Part shown: positions 34,144 through 45,141 of the stretch, in pieces | Layout: each line of letters opens with the position of its first letter | How positions within the stretch are numbered: position 1 is the stretch's first letter | Assembly: GCA_035610365.1 (NCBI GenBank) | Contig: CM069432.1 | Span: 109,077,529-109,141,528 of the forward strand | From: Aquatica leii | Taxonomy: Eukaryota > Arthropoda > Insecta > Coleoptera > Lampyridae | Reading direction: 5' to 3' | DNA: 64,000 nt | The notes under the pieces: generated by a model | What the model was told of the DNA's origin: nothing | The model's database searches: none | Seen by the model: only the letters and a program-made list of their open reading frames with translations | Translations under genes and position numbers: made by a program

Positions 34144-35531
34144 TTAGAACAAGTGCGGACCGTAACGTTAGATTTTCCGCAACGATAACAAAATAAACCT
34201 TTCTTAGGTTCTTTGCAAGAAGCAGCTCGATGGTTAGGCTTCCTACAATTCCAACATAATTGCGGACTACTTCGATTAGAAGAAGCAGGCGCATTAACGA
34301 TAGCTAACCTTCGTGAAGAAGGTGCGATACTAGAAGACGGTAATCGTAAATTCTGTCTGACAGGTGGTGTAGATTTTTCACCACTACTAACGTTATTCGA
34401 AGAACGAGAAACGGCAATGTCCTTAACTTGAGATGTTACGTAAGCGAGATCAGGCTCCATGTCCTGCTTTCTACGAGATGGAGGCGTGTAAGCTTCAATA
34501 GCTTGCATGCGGTCCTCGATAATACGACCAAATTTAATTAACTCCTCAATTGAAGTAACTGACGACAAACCAAGCTGAGTTTGATAAACGGGAGAAATAT
34601 TTCTTAATAAAATCTTTAACTGTTTTTCTTCAGAAAAAGGCTCATCGAGACGTGAAAACATGTTGCGAATAATTGCAACGTAAATACCCATTGGCTCATC
34701 ATTAGCTTGAGTACGACGCTTAATTTCTTCAATAAGACGTTCGTCATAATAGGTAGGCTGGAATTGTTCACGTAAAAACTTAACTAAGTCTTCCCAAGAA
34801 TTAACTGAATTACGAATAGATCTAACAAAAATCAATGCATGACCTGTAAAAAGATCAGTACACTCCAAAAATAACTGATGGCTAGAAACGTTACGCGATA
34901 ATTGAAGTTCGGCAACTCGTTCTAAAAATGCATTCAATGAAATTGACTTTGCATCACCAGAAAACTTTAAGTTCCATTTCGAAACTAAAACACTCTTAAC
35001 ATGACTAACAAAATTTTGACTAACAGCAGAAGACGTCGGTAAAGCGGTATCAACTACTAAAGAAGGCTGAACGACAGGTTCAATGACTTCATCGGCGGAA
35101 GTAGACGGATTAGAAACAACAATTTGTTTATCCAAAAGTTCGTACTGCGAAATTAAAACAACTAAATCTTTTAAAAACTCATCTTTAACTTGAGAATCGT
35201 CACCTTGAATAGGAATTGAATTGCCAATACGGTTTAACAAATATTTAATTTTGGTTTCAATAGTAGAAGAAATTTTTGTAGTTGGAGTAATTTTCAATGA
35301 ATCTATTAATTTTCTAAGCTCATCGATACCTTCTCGAATCGCTAATTTATCTGCATTAAAATCGAAAGGATACGCAGGACGAGATATTTTGCCGGTAGCT
35401 TCTTCAATAAGAAAATTCTTGAGTAAACCTCGTAATACGACAACACCTAAAGATGCATCACCACCTCTAATCAAAATTTCATAACGTAATTCGTTATGCG
35501 ATAAACGATCAACAATCAATTTGTAACCCAT
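34125..35531 (-). CDS. Gypsy-3 Gag
   Basis: The 468-residue frame starts 104 bp inside the 5' LTR. It has an N-terminal charged region, then a capsid core resembling Gypsy-2 Gag ('LFTGHALIFVRSIRNSVNSW', 'RRTQANDEPMGIYVAIIRNM'). A low-complexity Ser/Pro linker follows, then two C-terminal Cys clusters ('CWNCRKPNHRAASC' and a CYRC-CSKC form). The second cluster lacks the usual His, as in Gypsy-2. It makes the particle shell and binds RNA. Confidence 0.93.
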   Translation of the reverse strand: MGYKLIVDRLSHNELRYEILIRGGDASLGVVVLRGLLKNFLIEEATGKISRPAYPFDFNADKLAIREGIDELRKLIDSLKITPTTKISSTIETKIKYLLNRIGNSIPIQGDDSQVKDEFLKDLVVLISQYELLDKQIVVSNPSTSADEVIEPVVQPSLVVDTALPTSSAVSQNFVSHVKSVLVSKWNLKFSGDAKSISLNAFLERVAELQLSRNVSSHQLFLECTDLFTGHALIFVRSIRNSVNSWEDLVKFLREQFQPTYYDERLIEEIKRRTQANDEPMGIYVAIIRNMFSRLDEPFSEEKQLKILLRNISPVYQTQLGLSSVTSIEELIKFGRIIEDRMQAIEAYTPPSRRKQDMEPDLAYVTSQVKDIAVSRSSNNVSSGEKSTPPVRQNLRLPSSSIAPSSRRLAIVNAPASSNRSSPQLCWNCRKPNHRAASCKEPKKGLFCYRCGKSNVTVRTCSKCSGNE

Positions 35532-35635
35532 TTTAAAATGTAATTACAAAACGGTAAAATCTTCCAAAAATCACGAAACTTAACAGGCAAACTAAAATTC
35601 GAAAAATGCCACACGATGGAGACGCCAAATATTTA

Positions 35636-37588
35636 TGTTACATGCCAAAATTAACACAATTAACTAGCTCAATGGAGAAGGGGGTGGGTTTTATTTAAAA
35701 GTTTCGTGATCGAATTGGATAAACTTGACGAAAACACAAAATCGAAAAGTAATAATGTCGAAATCAAAGGGCGCCAGGAAGGAATAAAGCTTAATGGACT
35801 TCTGACCCTTACCAACCACAAGTCCGCTTCTGTAGTATACACCCTAAACGGACTTACCTTAGAGGGTGTATTTCGCTAAAATCTAAAATAAACTAATAAA
35901 GTTACACACGCGGAGGCCGACGGAATTAAAAGCTCTTTACATTTAACAAATTTAACATTTATTGAATGAATAAAACAAAATGAACAAAATAATAAAATAA
36001 TTGAATTGAAAGTATCAAAATTAATTACAAAAATCAGGAACAAAAGATACGTGCATGCACGTTTGATCAAAACAAATTTAAAGTTAATGGGATAAACAAA
36101 ACAAACAAAATAATCAAATACAAAATACAGAATTTAAAGAAATAAAACAGCATAAATTAATACATCTTAATTCATCTAAGATCACGGCCGTGTCCGCGTT
36201 GAAATAATTCAAAACAAAATGAAAAATACTTATAAAACTAACATATAAATATAAAATTTGACTCGATAATTCGGTCCCGTTTAATAAATTTTAACTCGGG
36301 ATTAAAACAGTACCGTAAAATACGGTCATTAATCAGTTACATTAACGTTAACTTCGAGACACTTGTAATACTTTTTCTTAAAATTCAAAGCTTTTAACAC
36401 TTAATCGCGTAAACACAAAAATTTCACATATCAATAGATGATGCAAAATAAATACCTTGAATTATTTGTAGTCGGGCTTTTGGTTAGCGTAGGCCAGCTG
36501 TCGTCGTCCAGAACCTCGATAGGGTACCAAATCCAGATGAATAATTTACCCACGGAAGATTTATTAATCCGCCCCCAAGGCGAAAGATATGAGATTGCGA
36601 AACAAACTCACGCACAAATTCACTTAACGATACATGCGATATTAATTAGGAAAACAGTGATCTCCATAAACCGTAATTACGAAAAAGGAAAGTTTTATTT
36701 TCCACTTAAAGAATCACTGAACCATTTTCATTGACTTCCGCGGTAACTACTAGAAAAGGCGAATTATCACCCGCGATAACTACATTCTGACGACTGTCAA
36801 CCAACTAACTTCGAACTCCTTCTCCATTTACCAAAATCACATCTATATATCAACTTTTGTCGACTGCCCTTTCCACAAAGGCTGTCTTCGAAACTTCAAG
36901 AACCAAAACACTCTCGTTAAGAAGTGTGATAAAGAGGAAATCATTCCCCATTACGTCATATTTATAGAATTTGGACACAGCGTTTCGCTTGTACGTGAAA
37001 ATGTCAAATTGACAAAATATTATATTACAAGAATTTAAACTGCCTAATAAATTAAGATAATGACTTAATTTTTCCACGTAATCTAAACGATTGACATAAA
37101 GAAATTCAAGTACGAATGTACTTGAACAAAGAACTTTTGAACTAACTTATAATAAACAAACGGCGAAAATATAATTAATTACGATTATATCTCAGAAAGG
37201 AAACATAAATTACAACTGGAATTTTCAACAAACCAAGTGAAATATTCAATAAGCAAAATCGCGAAATCAGATGGTTTACGGCGTAACAAAATACAAAACT
37301 TTATCCACAATTTACATTGTAACTTTGAATTTAAAATCGTAAAATAACTTATTAAACTCAATCTAAAATCACATTAAAACAAATACAGAATACATTAAAT
37401 GAAAATCGTCAATCCAAATACTGTGTCCGTTACCAAAAATTACTTAAACAACCAATCGATTTTAAACGATGGTTACATCGAGCTAAAAGAAAAATCGAGA
37501 AAGAAAAAAAACGCAAATTCAGCCAGCTGAATCTATTTATGGGGCCTGTCATAAAAAGAAAACTGCTGAACTTCAAACGCAGGTTACA
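35636..37588 (-). repeat. Gypsy-3 5' LTR
   Basis: This 1953-bp LTR abuts a short leader (35532-35635). The bases just inside read gacgcca on the plus strand, so the primer would be a tRNA ending in that sequence. I do not name the tRNA. Confidence 0.95.
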
Positions 37589-37592
37589 CTCG

Positions 37593-38007
37593 ACGTAAAG
37601 GTGTCTGAGGTGTTTTTCGTGAAAGTTTTTTCTTCTCTTTCTCAGATTAAAGACAGTTAAATTAAAACGGTCAATTGTTGTATACAATGTATTATTAAAC
37701 AAAAATGTTAGTTATGAAAAAGAAAATAATTATCAAAGTTAACAACTTTATTTAAACACGCATCTGGTTTTAAAATTATGTTTAATAATTTCTTTGAAGA
37801 AAGTGTAATGGATTGGTTCCGCCACGGAAAGCAAAGAAAGCAACGGGAAATAAAAAAAAATACGACTTGAGAAAAAATTTTTTTTTTTTAAATTTTGTTT
37901 AATTATTAAAATTTTCAATAAATCGTTTTATCATCCTTTTGTGTATTTATTAATATCCAAGTAATGTGATCTACAGATGTTAATGCGATTTAATCCGCAA
38001 ACATCAC
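37593..38007. other. AT-rich spacer
   Basis: This is unique-looking AT-rich DNA between Gypsy-3 and the hAT-3 target site. I see no gene. Confidence 0.4.
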
Positions 38008-38300
38008 CAGTGGCGTACCCAGACTGATGTGTTGGGGGGAGGATTACCGGTAATCAAAGTATAACTAAAATATGAGGGGGGGGGGTTAGCCATTCACATG
38101 GGAGGTACTGTTTTTTCTATTAAAAAAATTGTTTAAACTTAAATACTTTAAAAGTCATTTTGATGTGTCCTGACACCTAAAACAAAATTTACAAAACTGA
38201 AAACTCGTATTTGGGTAGACAAAAATATCATTTGGTATTTTAATAATATTTATAAGACAACAGTTTATACGTAAGTAAAGTAATTAAATTTGTGTCTTAA

Positions 38301-39866
38301 TTAGATAACAAAATCGAGTCGCCATGACAGTTTAGCCAACTCTTCAAAAATTTCATCAGTCGACAGCGTTAGTTCCTTATGAATGGACAAAAGCGCCAAA
38401 CCATGTAACCTTGTCTAAAATAAAATTTTTCGTTAACAAGTGTGAATGTTTTACTAACCTGTGATATTGAGTTTTGCAAATAGGTTTTAACCATTTTAAG
38501 CGTCGAAAAAGTACGCTCTAGTGTGGCAGCCGATACGGGAAGCGTACATAATATTTCAATTAATTTATAAATGTTGGAAAATGCTCTCATCGCAACATTC
38601 TAAAGCTTCCAAAGCTTGATTTTTAATCTTGTTGTTATGTAATGCAGACAAATAATTTGTTTGCCAAAGTTTTATTTCTGTAATTACAGCCTGTTTTGGC
38701 ACTTTAGACAAGAAAAGATTTAATGATGTTTTTAACGATTCAATCTCTTTTTTCTTATCTGCTCCTTCAGACGAAAAAAGACACATAAATCCTTCAAAAA
38801 CAGCTTTGTGGCCGGTAAACGTTTCTTTTAACTGGCAATACATATCTCACACACAACGTTATTTGCTCTATGATCGATGTGTCTGTTGTCTCATCTGCTA
38901 AAACTGAAAATGCTCCTGCTTTATTTACTTTATCAGACACTATTCAATAATTTGATTCTGTACCTTTGGGTTGATATATGTTTCTCGAATGGAAGCTGTT
39001 TCGAAAAACTTACATAAATTAGCATCTCCTTCAGCTCTATACTTCAAAATAGTTCTAAAATTTCCTTCATTTTTATCACAATAAATATCTTTAATTGGTC
39101 CGCTATCTCTATGACCTCTTAAAGCAATTTCTTGCCGCCCACATAATATGACGGCTTCAATTATAGGTTTCAATTTATTTCTGTTTTCTATTGCTTTTCT
39201 TTGTCGGTCACTATCAAGTAAATTAATAACAGGTTCTTATTTCTTCTCTTTCATTTTCTTTAAATTTTGTTAATCAGTTACAGAACGAATGTGGTATTTG
39301 GATGTTTAGTGATAATTAAATACCTATATATATATATAATAGCAAAGCGCACCCAGTTGTTGAGAACCAATTCTCCCGGTTTTTGCAAAAAAACAAACAA
39401 AATTTGCAAAATGCACCTGTTTCTTTTTCAGAGTAATATAACCAATTATACTCCGAAGACCATTTGTACTGAAATTTCAATCCTCGTTTATTAATTTTTT
39501 TTAGTACTGGAAACGTATAAGGACGGCGGAGGCACCCATAATGATCTCAATTATATTTTGAACATTTTTGTTTATAAAATTTCCAATATCGTTTAAATTA
39601 AAAAAAAATGTTTCTGAATTGTTTTCATTACTGCTTTTTTCAATGTCCTCATTCTTATTCTCTTGATCATGTACACCTTCACTCTGAAAAACATTTTGAG
39701 AAGTTGAAATCATTGGTAATTCAAATCCGTATGTATCCACTTCCCAATCTCGGTCTTGTTTTTTAAAAAAGTTAGTCATTTTGCACTGCTTACTCATATT
39801 TTGTAAACGCATTAAATATAACAATAGAAACACAACCACAATGCACAACACTTTTTTCGTATACAT
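38301..39866 (-). pseudogene. hAT-3 transposase (DUF4371 / hAT dimerisation type), decayed
   Basis: Pieces on the minus strand occur in normal order. An N-terminal part (39501-39866, from 'MSKQCKMTNFFKK', ending in an early stop) comes first. A DUF4371-type block follows ('ALRGHRDSGPIKD', 'NPKVQNQI'; ~38940-39240), then the first catalytic-Asp region 'FSVLADETTDTSIIEQ' (~38860-38930). The C-terminal helices are at 38565-38843, and the hAT dimerisation motif 'LPVSAATLERTFSTLK' is near 38500. The final exon 38301-38414 ('RLHGLALLSIHKEL') is joined across a 44-bp GT/AG intron (38415-38458). Much of the catalytic middle is deleted, and there is a frameshift near 38580. It resembles ZMYM1/52-kDa-repressor-like hAT transposases. 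It cannot make an active enzyme. Confidence 0.85.
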
Positions 39867-40394
39867 GCCAAAAAACGCACAACTACTAGCTGGCTATACT
39901 TCAGTACAATAAAGTACTCAAATACCGTAAAAAAACAACAACAAAACGTGCAGTATTTTGGAAAAAATCGTCGCGCAGTTTGACAACGTGGGTACGTGTT
40001 TATAATTAAACAGTGCCTAAATAAATATAAAGGAGAAATATTGCAATACTCTTAGTCGGCGTTTTTTAGTCAAAGTTGCATATGGTTTCGATAATAATAA
40101 TCGGTGTCGCTGTAATGCCGCTTTGCAGTTATTATTCTAAATAAAAATTTTGATTCCTTCTTAACCCAAAACTTGTTTTTATTTTTGACACGTACACCAT
40201 ATTATATTTTTCTCTGATTTATTTATTTACTGTGTATTTTATTAATAATAATAATCTAATTTATTACACTTGTTATGTCATAAGTATTATTAAAATTTAA
40301 ATGCATATTTAAAACATCGTCAATTTTAGTTTCTTTTACTTCAATTTGTATGTATATTTTAATTGAAGTATAGCAGTAAAAACATTAAAAATAA

Positions 40395-40856
40395 TGAAAC
40401 GTTCAAGAAATTACTTACAAACGCAAGAACCTTCTAGAAGGCTGTTATCTATCTTCTAGAAGTTATAGCGAAAAGTGAGGAACGCTCGAGAAAGATTCGC
40501 CGATGTCTATAAATACGTAAGAAAGAAATCGTAGGTCAGTTATTGTCGAAACGCGAATGCAGCTGTATTAAGAAGATTATTAAGGTGAAGATAAATAGGT
40601 GATTAGCACGCGCGACGTTTTAAATAAATAACAGTGTACACCGAATCGAGTGAACGTGACTTATAGTGTAAACAAATCCGAGGACGTTGTCTTATCTTAA
40701 GTGTTATACAACGGTTATACATAAATTATAGTGTAAGTGTTTTTATTATTAGATTTAATTAGTTCGGTTAATTTAAAAGTATACATATTTCTATAATAAG
40801 TAAACGTAGTTTTAATCGTTTAAATAAATTAGTTTTTGAGTAATAAATTCGTTACA
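40395..40856 (+). mobile_element. Solo LTR A with heat-shock-type promoter motifs
   Basis: This 462-bp LTR begins TGAAACGTTC and ends TTCGTTACA, flanked by the 4-bp duplication ataa (40391-40394, 40857-40860). No internal region is present, so it is a solo LTR left by recombination. Related copies are 49018-49462 (minus) and 61235-61558 (plus). It lies within hAT-3. The parent element family is unknown; a 4-bp duplication fits Ty3/Gypsy. Confidence 0.9.
40402..40541 (+). promoter_or_regulatory. LTR promoter: three HSE-like palindromes, TATA box, Inr
   Basis: TTCAAGAA (40402-40409) and two TTCTAGAA (40432-40439, 40454-40461) match the TTCnnGAA core bound by heat shock factor. TATAAATA follows at 40508-40515. 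TCAGTT, an arthropod initiator match, lies at 40536-40541, 28 bp downstream of the TATA box. The set is conserved in solo LTR B. Binding is inferred from motif only. Confidence 0.6.
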
Positions 40857-41056
40857 ATAATTTTAAATAATCATTTTAGTTTTAAATTAATTGAAATAAT
40901 GTATAGTACTGTGGCAACTGCGTCGGCGCTACGGTAAACAGAAGCTGTAGTAGCATACGGAAGTGAAAAATCGGCAGTCCGTAACAACCCGCCAAAAGCT
41001 ACCGAGACAACTAACGAGTTTTAATTTTTGTTAAGTAGTTTCAATATTTATAGTTC

Positions 41057-41374
41057 TTGCTAGTTGAAGCTATTGTCAACTTTACAAAACCAAAAACCAT
41101 TAAAAATCTACGACAATTTTTGGGAATAATTAATTTTTACCGTCGATTTATAAAGAATGCTGCTCAATCACAAGCCCCTTTACATCAATATCTCAAGAAC
41201 AGTAAAAAGAACGACAAACGAGAAATTATTTGGACAGAAGAAGCAGAATTTGCATTTGAGGAATGTAAAAAGAAGCTGTCAGACGCAAAAATCAGAGAAA
41301 GCAACACCACGTCAACTTCGTCATTTAGATTTAATTGGTCAATTTTCAACAACGTTATTACACATTGCGGGTGA
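41057..41374 (+). CDS. Gypsy-4 reverse transcriptase thumb fragment
   Basis: The fragment begins with the Ty3/Gypsy connection motif ('NLRQFLGIINFYRRFI') and continues to 'FAFEECKKKL', the lead-in to RNase H. It is a small remnant between the left LTR and the integrase frame. Confidence 0.75.
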   Translation: MLVEAIVNFTKPKTIKNLRQFLGIINFYRRFIKNAAQSQAPLHQYLKNSKKNDKREIIWTEEAEFAFEECKKKLSDAKIRESNTTSTSSFRFNWSIFNNVITHCG

Positions 41375-42764
41375 TAATAACGTTATAGCCGATGCGTTAT
41401 CACGCGTAAAGGAAATAACCATTCCTACCATTATCGCAACAGAAGAATTTGCACAAGAACAAAACAAGGACGAAGAGCTCAAGAATTTAGACAACACATC
41501 GTTAAAATTAGAAAAATTTTCCTTTATTGGTGAAGCAACACCTGTCTTATGTGATACTTCTCATTCAAAAATTCGACCGTACGTACCAAAATCGTTAAGG
41601 AATCGAATTTTCAAGATGTTTCATGATAAATCGCATCCCAGTGGACGTACAACAAGCAGATTAATTCGTGACCGGTTTGTGTGGTTTAACATGAACAAAA
41701 ACATTTTATTATGGACGCGTAACTGTCTTGATTGCCAAAACTCAAAAGTGCATCGCCATACGAAGAGCCCACTTCAAGCATTTCCATTTCCTGAGCAGAG
41801 ATTACAGCATGTACATATAGATATTATAAGACCTCTTCCCATTGTACAAAACTACCGTTACTGCTTGACATTAATTGATCGCTTTACAAAATGGCCAGAA
41901 GCAATTCCAATTTCGGAAATAACCGCTGAAACAGTAGCAGAAACGTTCGTTAAAGAATGGATTGCGCGCTATGGATGTCCCCATACAATAACAACGGATC
42001 AAGGTAGACAGTTCGAAGCAAAATTAATGCAAACTCTAACAAATTTAATGGGCATTCAAAGGAATCGCACTACAGCGTATAGACCGCAGAGCAATGGCAT
42101 AGTAGAACGTTGGCATCGATCTTTAAAAGCTGCCTTAATGTGCCACAATACGAAAAACTGGGTAGAAGCTTTGCCCATGGTATTGTTAGGGTTACGAAGC
42201 GCTTTTAAAGAAGATATGCAATGCACAGCAGCAGAATTGTTATACGGCACACAATTACGGCTTCCTGGTGAATTTTTTGTAAACACAAAAACGAATGTCG
42301 ACCCAACATCATTTGTCGGCAAACTGCAAGAACAAATGCAAGCATTGCGTCCTATGTCAACAAAACATCATGTGGTACCAAAAATTTTTATTCATCCTGC
42401 GCTTTCTACGTGCACATACGTTTTTTTACGCGACGACTCAGTACGACAGCCATTGCAAAGACCATATACTGGACCCTATAAAGTTATTTCGCGGACAAAC
42501 AAAATTTTTAAAATTCAAATTCGTAACAGCAGCGTTAACGTAAGCATCGATCGCGTAAAACCAGCGTTTATTGCAGAGCCTGATGAAGCGACACCACCTA
42601 CTGTTAGTAACGATAACGCTACAGGATTAGAACTTCAACCATTACCGCCGTCAGAAACAACTGTATTTGCGAAAATATCTGTAAAACAAACACGTTCAGG
42701 TAGACAAGTTCGTCAACCTTTACGCTTTTTGAAAAATGAAAGTGTTTCACTGGAAAGGGGGTGA
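41157..42764 (+). CDS. Gypsy-4 RNase H end and integrase
   Basis: The 535-residue open frame has its first ~70 residues out of register. From about 'HIAGDNNVIADALSRV' it is clear Pol: H2C2 zinc finger ('HDKSHPSGR', 'CLDCQNSK'), then the integrase core with 'HVHIDIIRPLP', 'TTDQGRQFE' and 'YRPQSNGIVERWHRSLK'. A chromatin-proximal C-terminal tail ends in 'TRSGRQVRQPLRF'. It runs up to the polypurine tract and right LTR. Confidence 0.9.
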   Translation: MLLNHKPLYINISRTVKRTTNEKLFGQKKQNLHLRNVKRSCQTQKSEKATPRQLRHLDLIGQFSTTLLHIAGDNNVIADALSRVKEITIPTIIATEEFAQEQNKDEELKNLDNTSLKLEKFSFIGEATPVLCDTSHSKIRPYVPKSLRNRIFKMFHDKSHPSGRTTSRLIRDRFVWFNMNKNILLWTRNCLDCQNSKVHRHTKSPLQAFPFPEQRLQHVHIDIIRPLPIVQNYRYCLTLIDRFTKWPEAIPISEITAETVAETFVKEWIARYGCPHTITTDQGRQFEAKLMQTLTNLMGIQRNRTTAYRPQSNGIVERWHRSLKAALMCHNTKNWVEALPMVLLGLRSAFKEDMQCTAAELLYGTQLRLPGEFFVNTKTNVDPTSFVGKLQEQMQALRPMSTKHHVVPKIFIHPALSTCTYVFLRDDSVRQPLQRPYTGPYKVISRTNKIFKIQIRNSSVNVSIDRVKPAFIAEPDEATPPTVSNDNATGLELQPLPPSETTVFAKISVKQTRSGRQVRQPLRFLKNESVSLERG

Positions 42765-42971
42765 TGTGGCGACTGCGTCGGCGCTACGGTAAACAGAAGC
42801 TGTAGTAGCATACGGAAGTGAAAAATCGGCAGTCCGTAACAACCCGCCAAAAGCTACCGAGGCAACTAACGAGTTTTAATCTTTGTTAAGTAGTTTTAAT
42901 ATTTACAGTTCTTTGGTTCTCGTTAATTATAAGTAATTGTATATTCTGTTAATAAAACCTATAAAACTACA
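42765..42971 (+). repeat. Gypsy-4 right LTR
   Basis: The LTR runs TGTGGCGACTGCG to AAACTACA and repeats 40910-41055 at the left, where only the first ~150 bp survive. AATAAAACC near its end could serve as a polyadenylation signal. Confidence 0.9.
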
Positions 42972-43231
42972 GTACTATATACATTTTATGTACTAGTAAT
43001 TTGGTATATCTATCTAGATAATTACTTTTTTAAAATAAATTTACGTGCATTTAAATACTAAAGTAATAAAACCTACTTATTACATTATAAGAATACAGTC
43101 GACCGACGCATAAGAAGTTACAAAGAAGTAGATTAATATTTTAATAGATATTTTCCCAAATTTTATGACTGTCTTGGGGGGGGATCTATCCCCTTCATCC
43201 CCCCCCTCGTGGGTACGCCGCTGAACATCAC

Positions 43232-43672
43232 ACATAGATAAAAAATCGTTAGGTTAGGTTGGTAGGTTTATAGATTGGCAACACTATTGCATTTACTGTA
43301 ACTAAATTTTTCTTACATACGTCACCAATGGCGCTAGTAAAATTTATGCGGGAATTTTAAAAAGAAAGGTTACTATATTCACAAATTCTTATTTTTTTAA
43401 AATAATTCTGTAAATATTAATAATTTTAAAAAACCATATTATACACTCAAAATACATAAGTTGTATAAAGCGGATTTTTCCAAATTATTAATATGTACAA
43501 AATTATTTTTAAAAAATAATGACGTGTAGTGCTTATAAGCAAAAAAAAAGAAAAAATACAATAATTATTAAATGCATTCTTTATTGTTATTATCTACAAA
43601 TGACCATTCAACGTAATATCAATACAATAAGCCAAGAAATTGTTGAGAAGTTAATAATCTAAACAAAATTGA
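43232..43672. other. AT-rich spacer
   Basis: This lies between hAT-3 and the THAP gene end. It has a short ttaggttagg stretch (43246-43257), too short to be telomeric. I see no gene. Confidence 0.4.
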
Positions 43673-44936
43673 TTAAACTAATTGTTTATTTGCATTAATG
43701 CGATCCTTCTTTTTTTTATTTTTTGCATATTTAATCATGGCCATTTCTTTAATTTTATCATTTATCTTTCTACAATCTAAACCTTTTAGTATTATATTTA
43801 CATTTTTTACCCACCAATAAATCCAAAATTCAGAAAATAATTGTACAAATAATTGGTATAAATTATGATCAGTACACTCGTTATACAAGTTACTTACATG
43901 TACATGTAATTTATTAATTAAATTTTTGTGTATACCTTGTAAATGACATATGTTTGGTAAATAAGTATGCAAAACATCAGTACAGTCATTAAACAGTTTC
44001 ATGAAGTTTGTTGTTGGTTTAAGCAACACGTTTCTTCTATATTCGCATGCAACAGTAAAATTATAATCAGATCCTTCAGTTATTAAAACCGTTTTACAAG
44101 TTTTACAATAAGTAATTGACTTCAAAAGTTTTTTACCCATGTACCCTGCGATATAAGAACCAATTTGCGATTGTCCCTATTGAATAACTTCAACTACGGG
44201 AGACGTTGATGCTACAGCACACAATGATGACACTACAGAGTCTTGAGAAGTAGAACCTGTAACATAACAGAATATTCGTTACAAATAAAAGAAAACTGCT
44301 CACAAATAAACAATTACAACTACCTGCATACAATTATTATAATTATATTACTTACGTATTACGTATATCATTTATGTTAGATATAACATTTTTATTTTAA
44401 AATGTAATATATTCTTAGCATAAAATTATTGTATAAATCTGATTTAATTAACTGTGCTGTTACAAGTAAGAATGCGGATATAACATTTGTACACACCGTA
44501 GACTAAAAGAGTAGCTTTACTCCCTCATTTCGTGGACTAAAGTACAACATTTATTCCCTCAGGGAATAACAAAAATTACCTACCATGTGAAGCAGTCGTT
44601 GATGTTTGTAGTGTAGAACCATGTAGGTATAAATCAGGAACACTTCCATATTTTAAATTGGTTCGATTATGGTTCGAAATAAATTTTTCGTCCTCGGAAA
44701 AATGCTTATCACATATTTGATAACCTCTTCGAATTTTCGCCATGCCTCCAACTAATAGATCCTGCCGCCCAATAGCATTAATCCATGCCCTACATAACTA
44801 TAAGGAAAAAGCAAACGTCAAGTATTACATTGCAATCAATACAATAACTTACCGCTTCATCTTTCGGAAATGCATGCATTCGGCAGGTTTTGCTTGTTGA
44901 AGCACATGTCTGCACACAACAAGAATACACCATCAT
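43673..44936 (-). pseudogene. THAP-domain, P-element/THAP9-like gene lacking catalytic core
   Basis: Exon 1 (44853-44936) starts at ATG and reads 'MMVYSCCVQTCASTSKTC' then 'HAFPKDEA'. Exon 2 (44584-44797) continues in phase with 'LCRAWINAIGRQD' and 'ICDKHFSEDEKF'. Together these give the C2CH zinc-coordinating pattern of a THAP DNA-binding domain. Exon 3 (from 44256) is Ser/Thr-rich, meets an in-frame TAG (44177-44179), then continues open to 43673. That part holds the C-terminal P-transposase-like region ('YIAGYMGKKLL', 'CKTCKTVLI', 'FSEFWIYWWV'). All splice sites are standard and phases fit. The RNase H-like catalytic middle is absent, as in deleted P elements. It may be a dead transposon or a relic with only the THAP part made. 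Confidence 0.8.
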
Positions 44937-45141
44937 AAAAGGGTACAGTTTTAAAACTACACTAAAGAAAAGTCAGATAAATTACAATCTATCAATTTTT
45001 AAGTTCAATCACCTTTAACACTACACACTAAATGAAAGCTCGAAAACATTCACATTTAAAAAAAAACACATTCACTATTACAAAATATAATTGTAGGTCA
45101 TAGAAATAGTGTAAAATGTACTCACACAAACGTGCTCATTA
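44937..45141. other. Short AT-rich spacer
   Basis: This is the 5' flank of the THAP gene up to the long-TIR element. I see no clear promoter motif. Confidence 0.3.

Larger units (their letters stand above)
28431..37588 (-). mobile_element. Gypsy-3, full-length Ty3/Gypsy element
   Basis: The element is 9158 bp with LTRs at 28431-30410 and 35636-37588 and a 4-bp target duplication, ctcg, at 28427-28430 and 37589-37592. It has long open gag (468 aa) and pol (1078 aa) frames on the minus strand. The LTRs differ by roughly ten small changes plus one ~25-bp length difference, so it is young. It looks whole, and no break is evident in its coding frames. Domain layout and long LTRs place it beside Gypsy-2. 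Confidence 0.95.
40910..42971 (+). mobile_element. Gypsy-4, small internally deleted Ty3/Gypsy element
   Basis: The element is 2062 bp on the plus strand, flanked by the 4-bp duplication gtac (40906-40909, 42972-42975). The right LTR is 42765-42971 (207 bp). The left LTR matches it from 40910 to about 41055. A polypurine tract ggaaaggggg precedes the right LTR. Gag, protease and most of reverse transcriptase are missing; RNase H end and integrase remain. The shared LTR parts differ by about 3%, so it is moderately old. It is broken. Confidence 0.92.
38008..43223 (-). mobile_element. hAT-3, internally deleted hAT transposon with nested LTR elements
   Basis: The ends are CAGTGGCGTACCCA (38008) and TGGGTACGCCGCTG (43223), near-perfect terminal inverted repeats. 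The 8-bp target duplication aacatcac is perfect (38000-38007 and 43224-43231). Both features are hallmarks of hAT. G/C-rich runs lie just inside both ends. Inside are a minus-strand transposase remnant (38301-39866), a solo LTR (40395-40856) and Gypsy-4 (40910-42971). Without the nested elements it is about 2.7 kb. Confidence 0.95.

Noticed and set aside
43246-43257. ttaggttagg, the insect telomere motif
   Set aside because: Only about two units; chance occurrence inside unique DNA.
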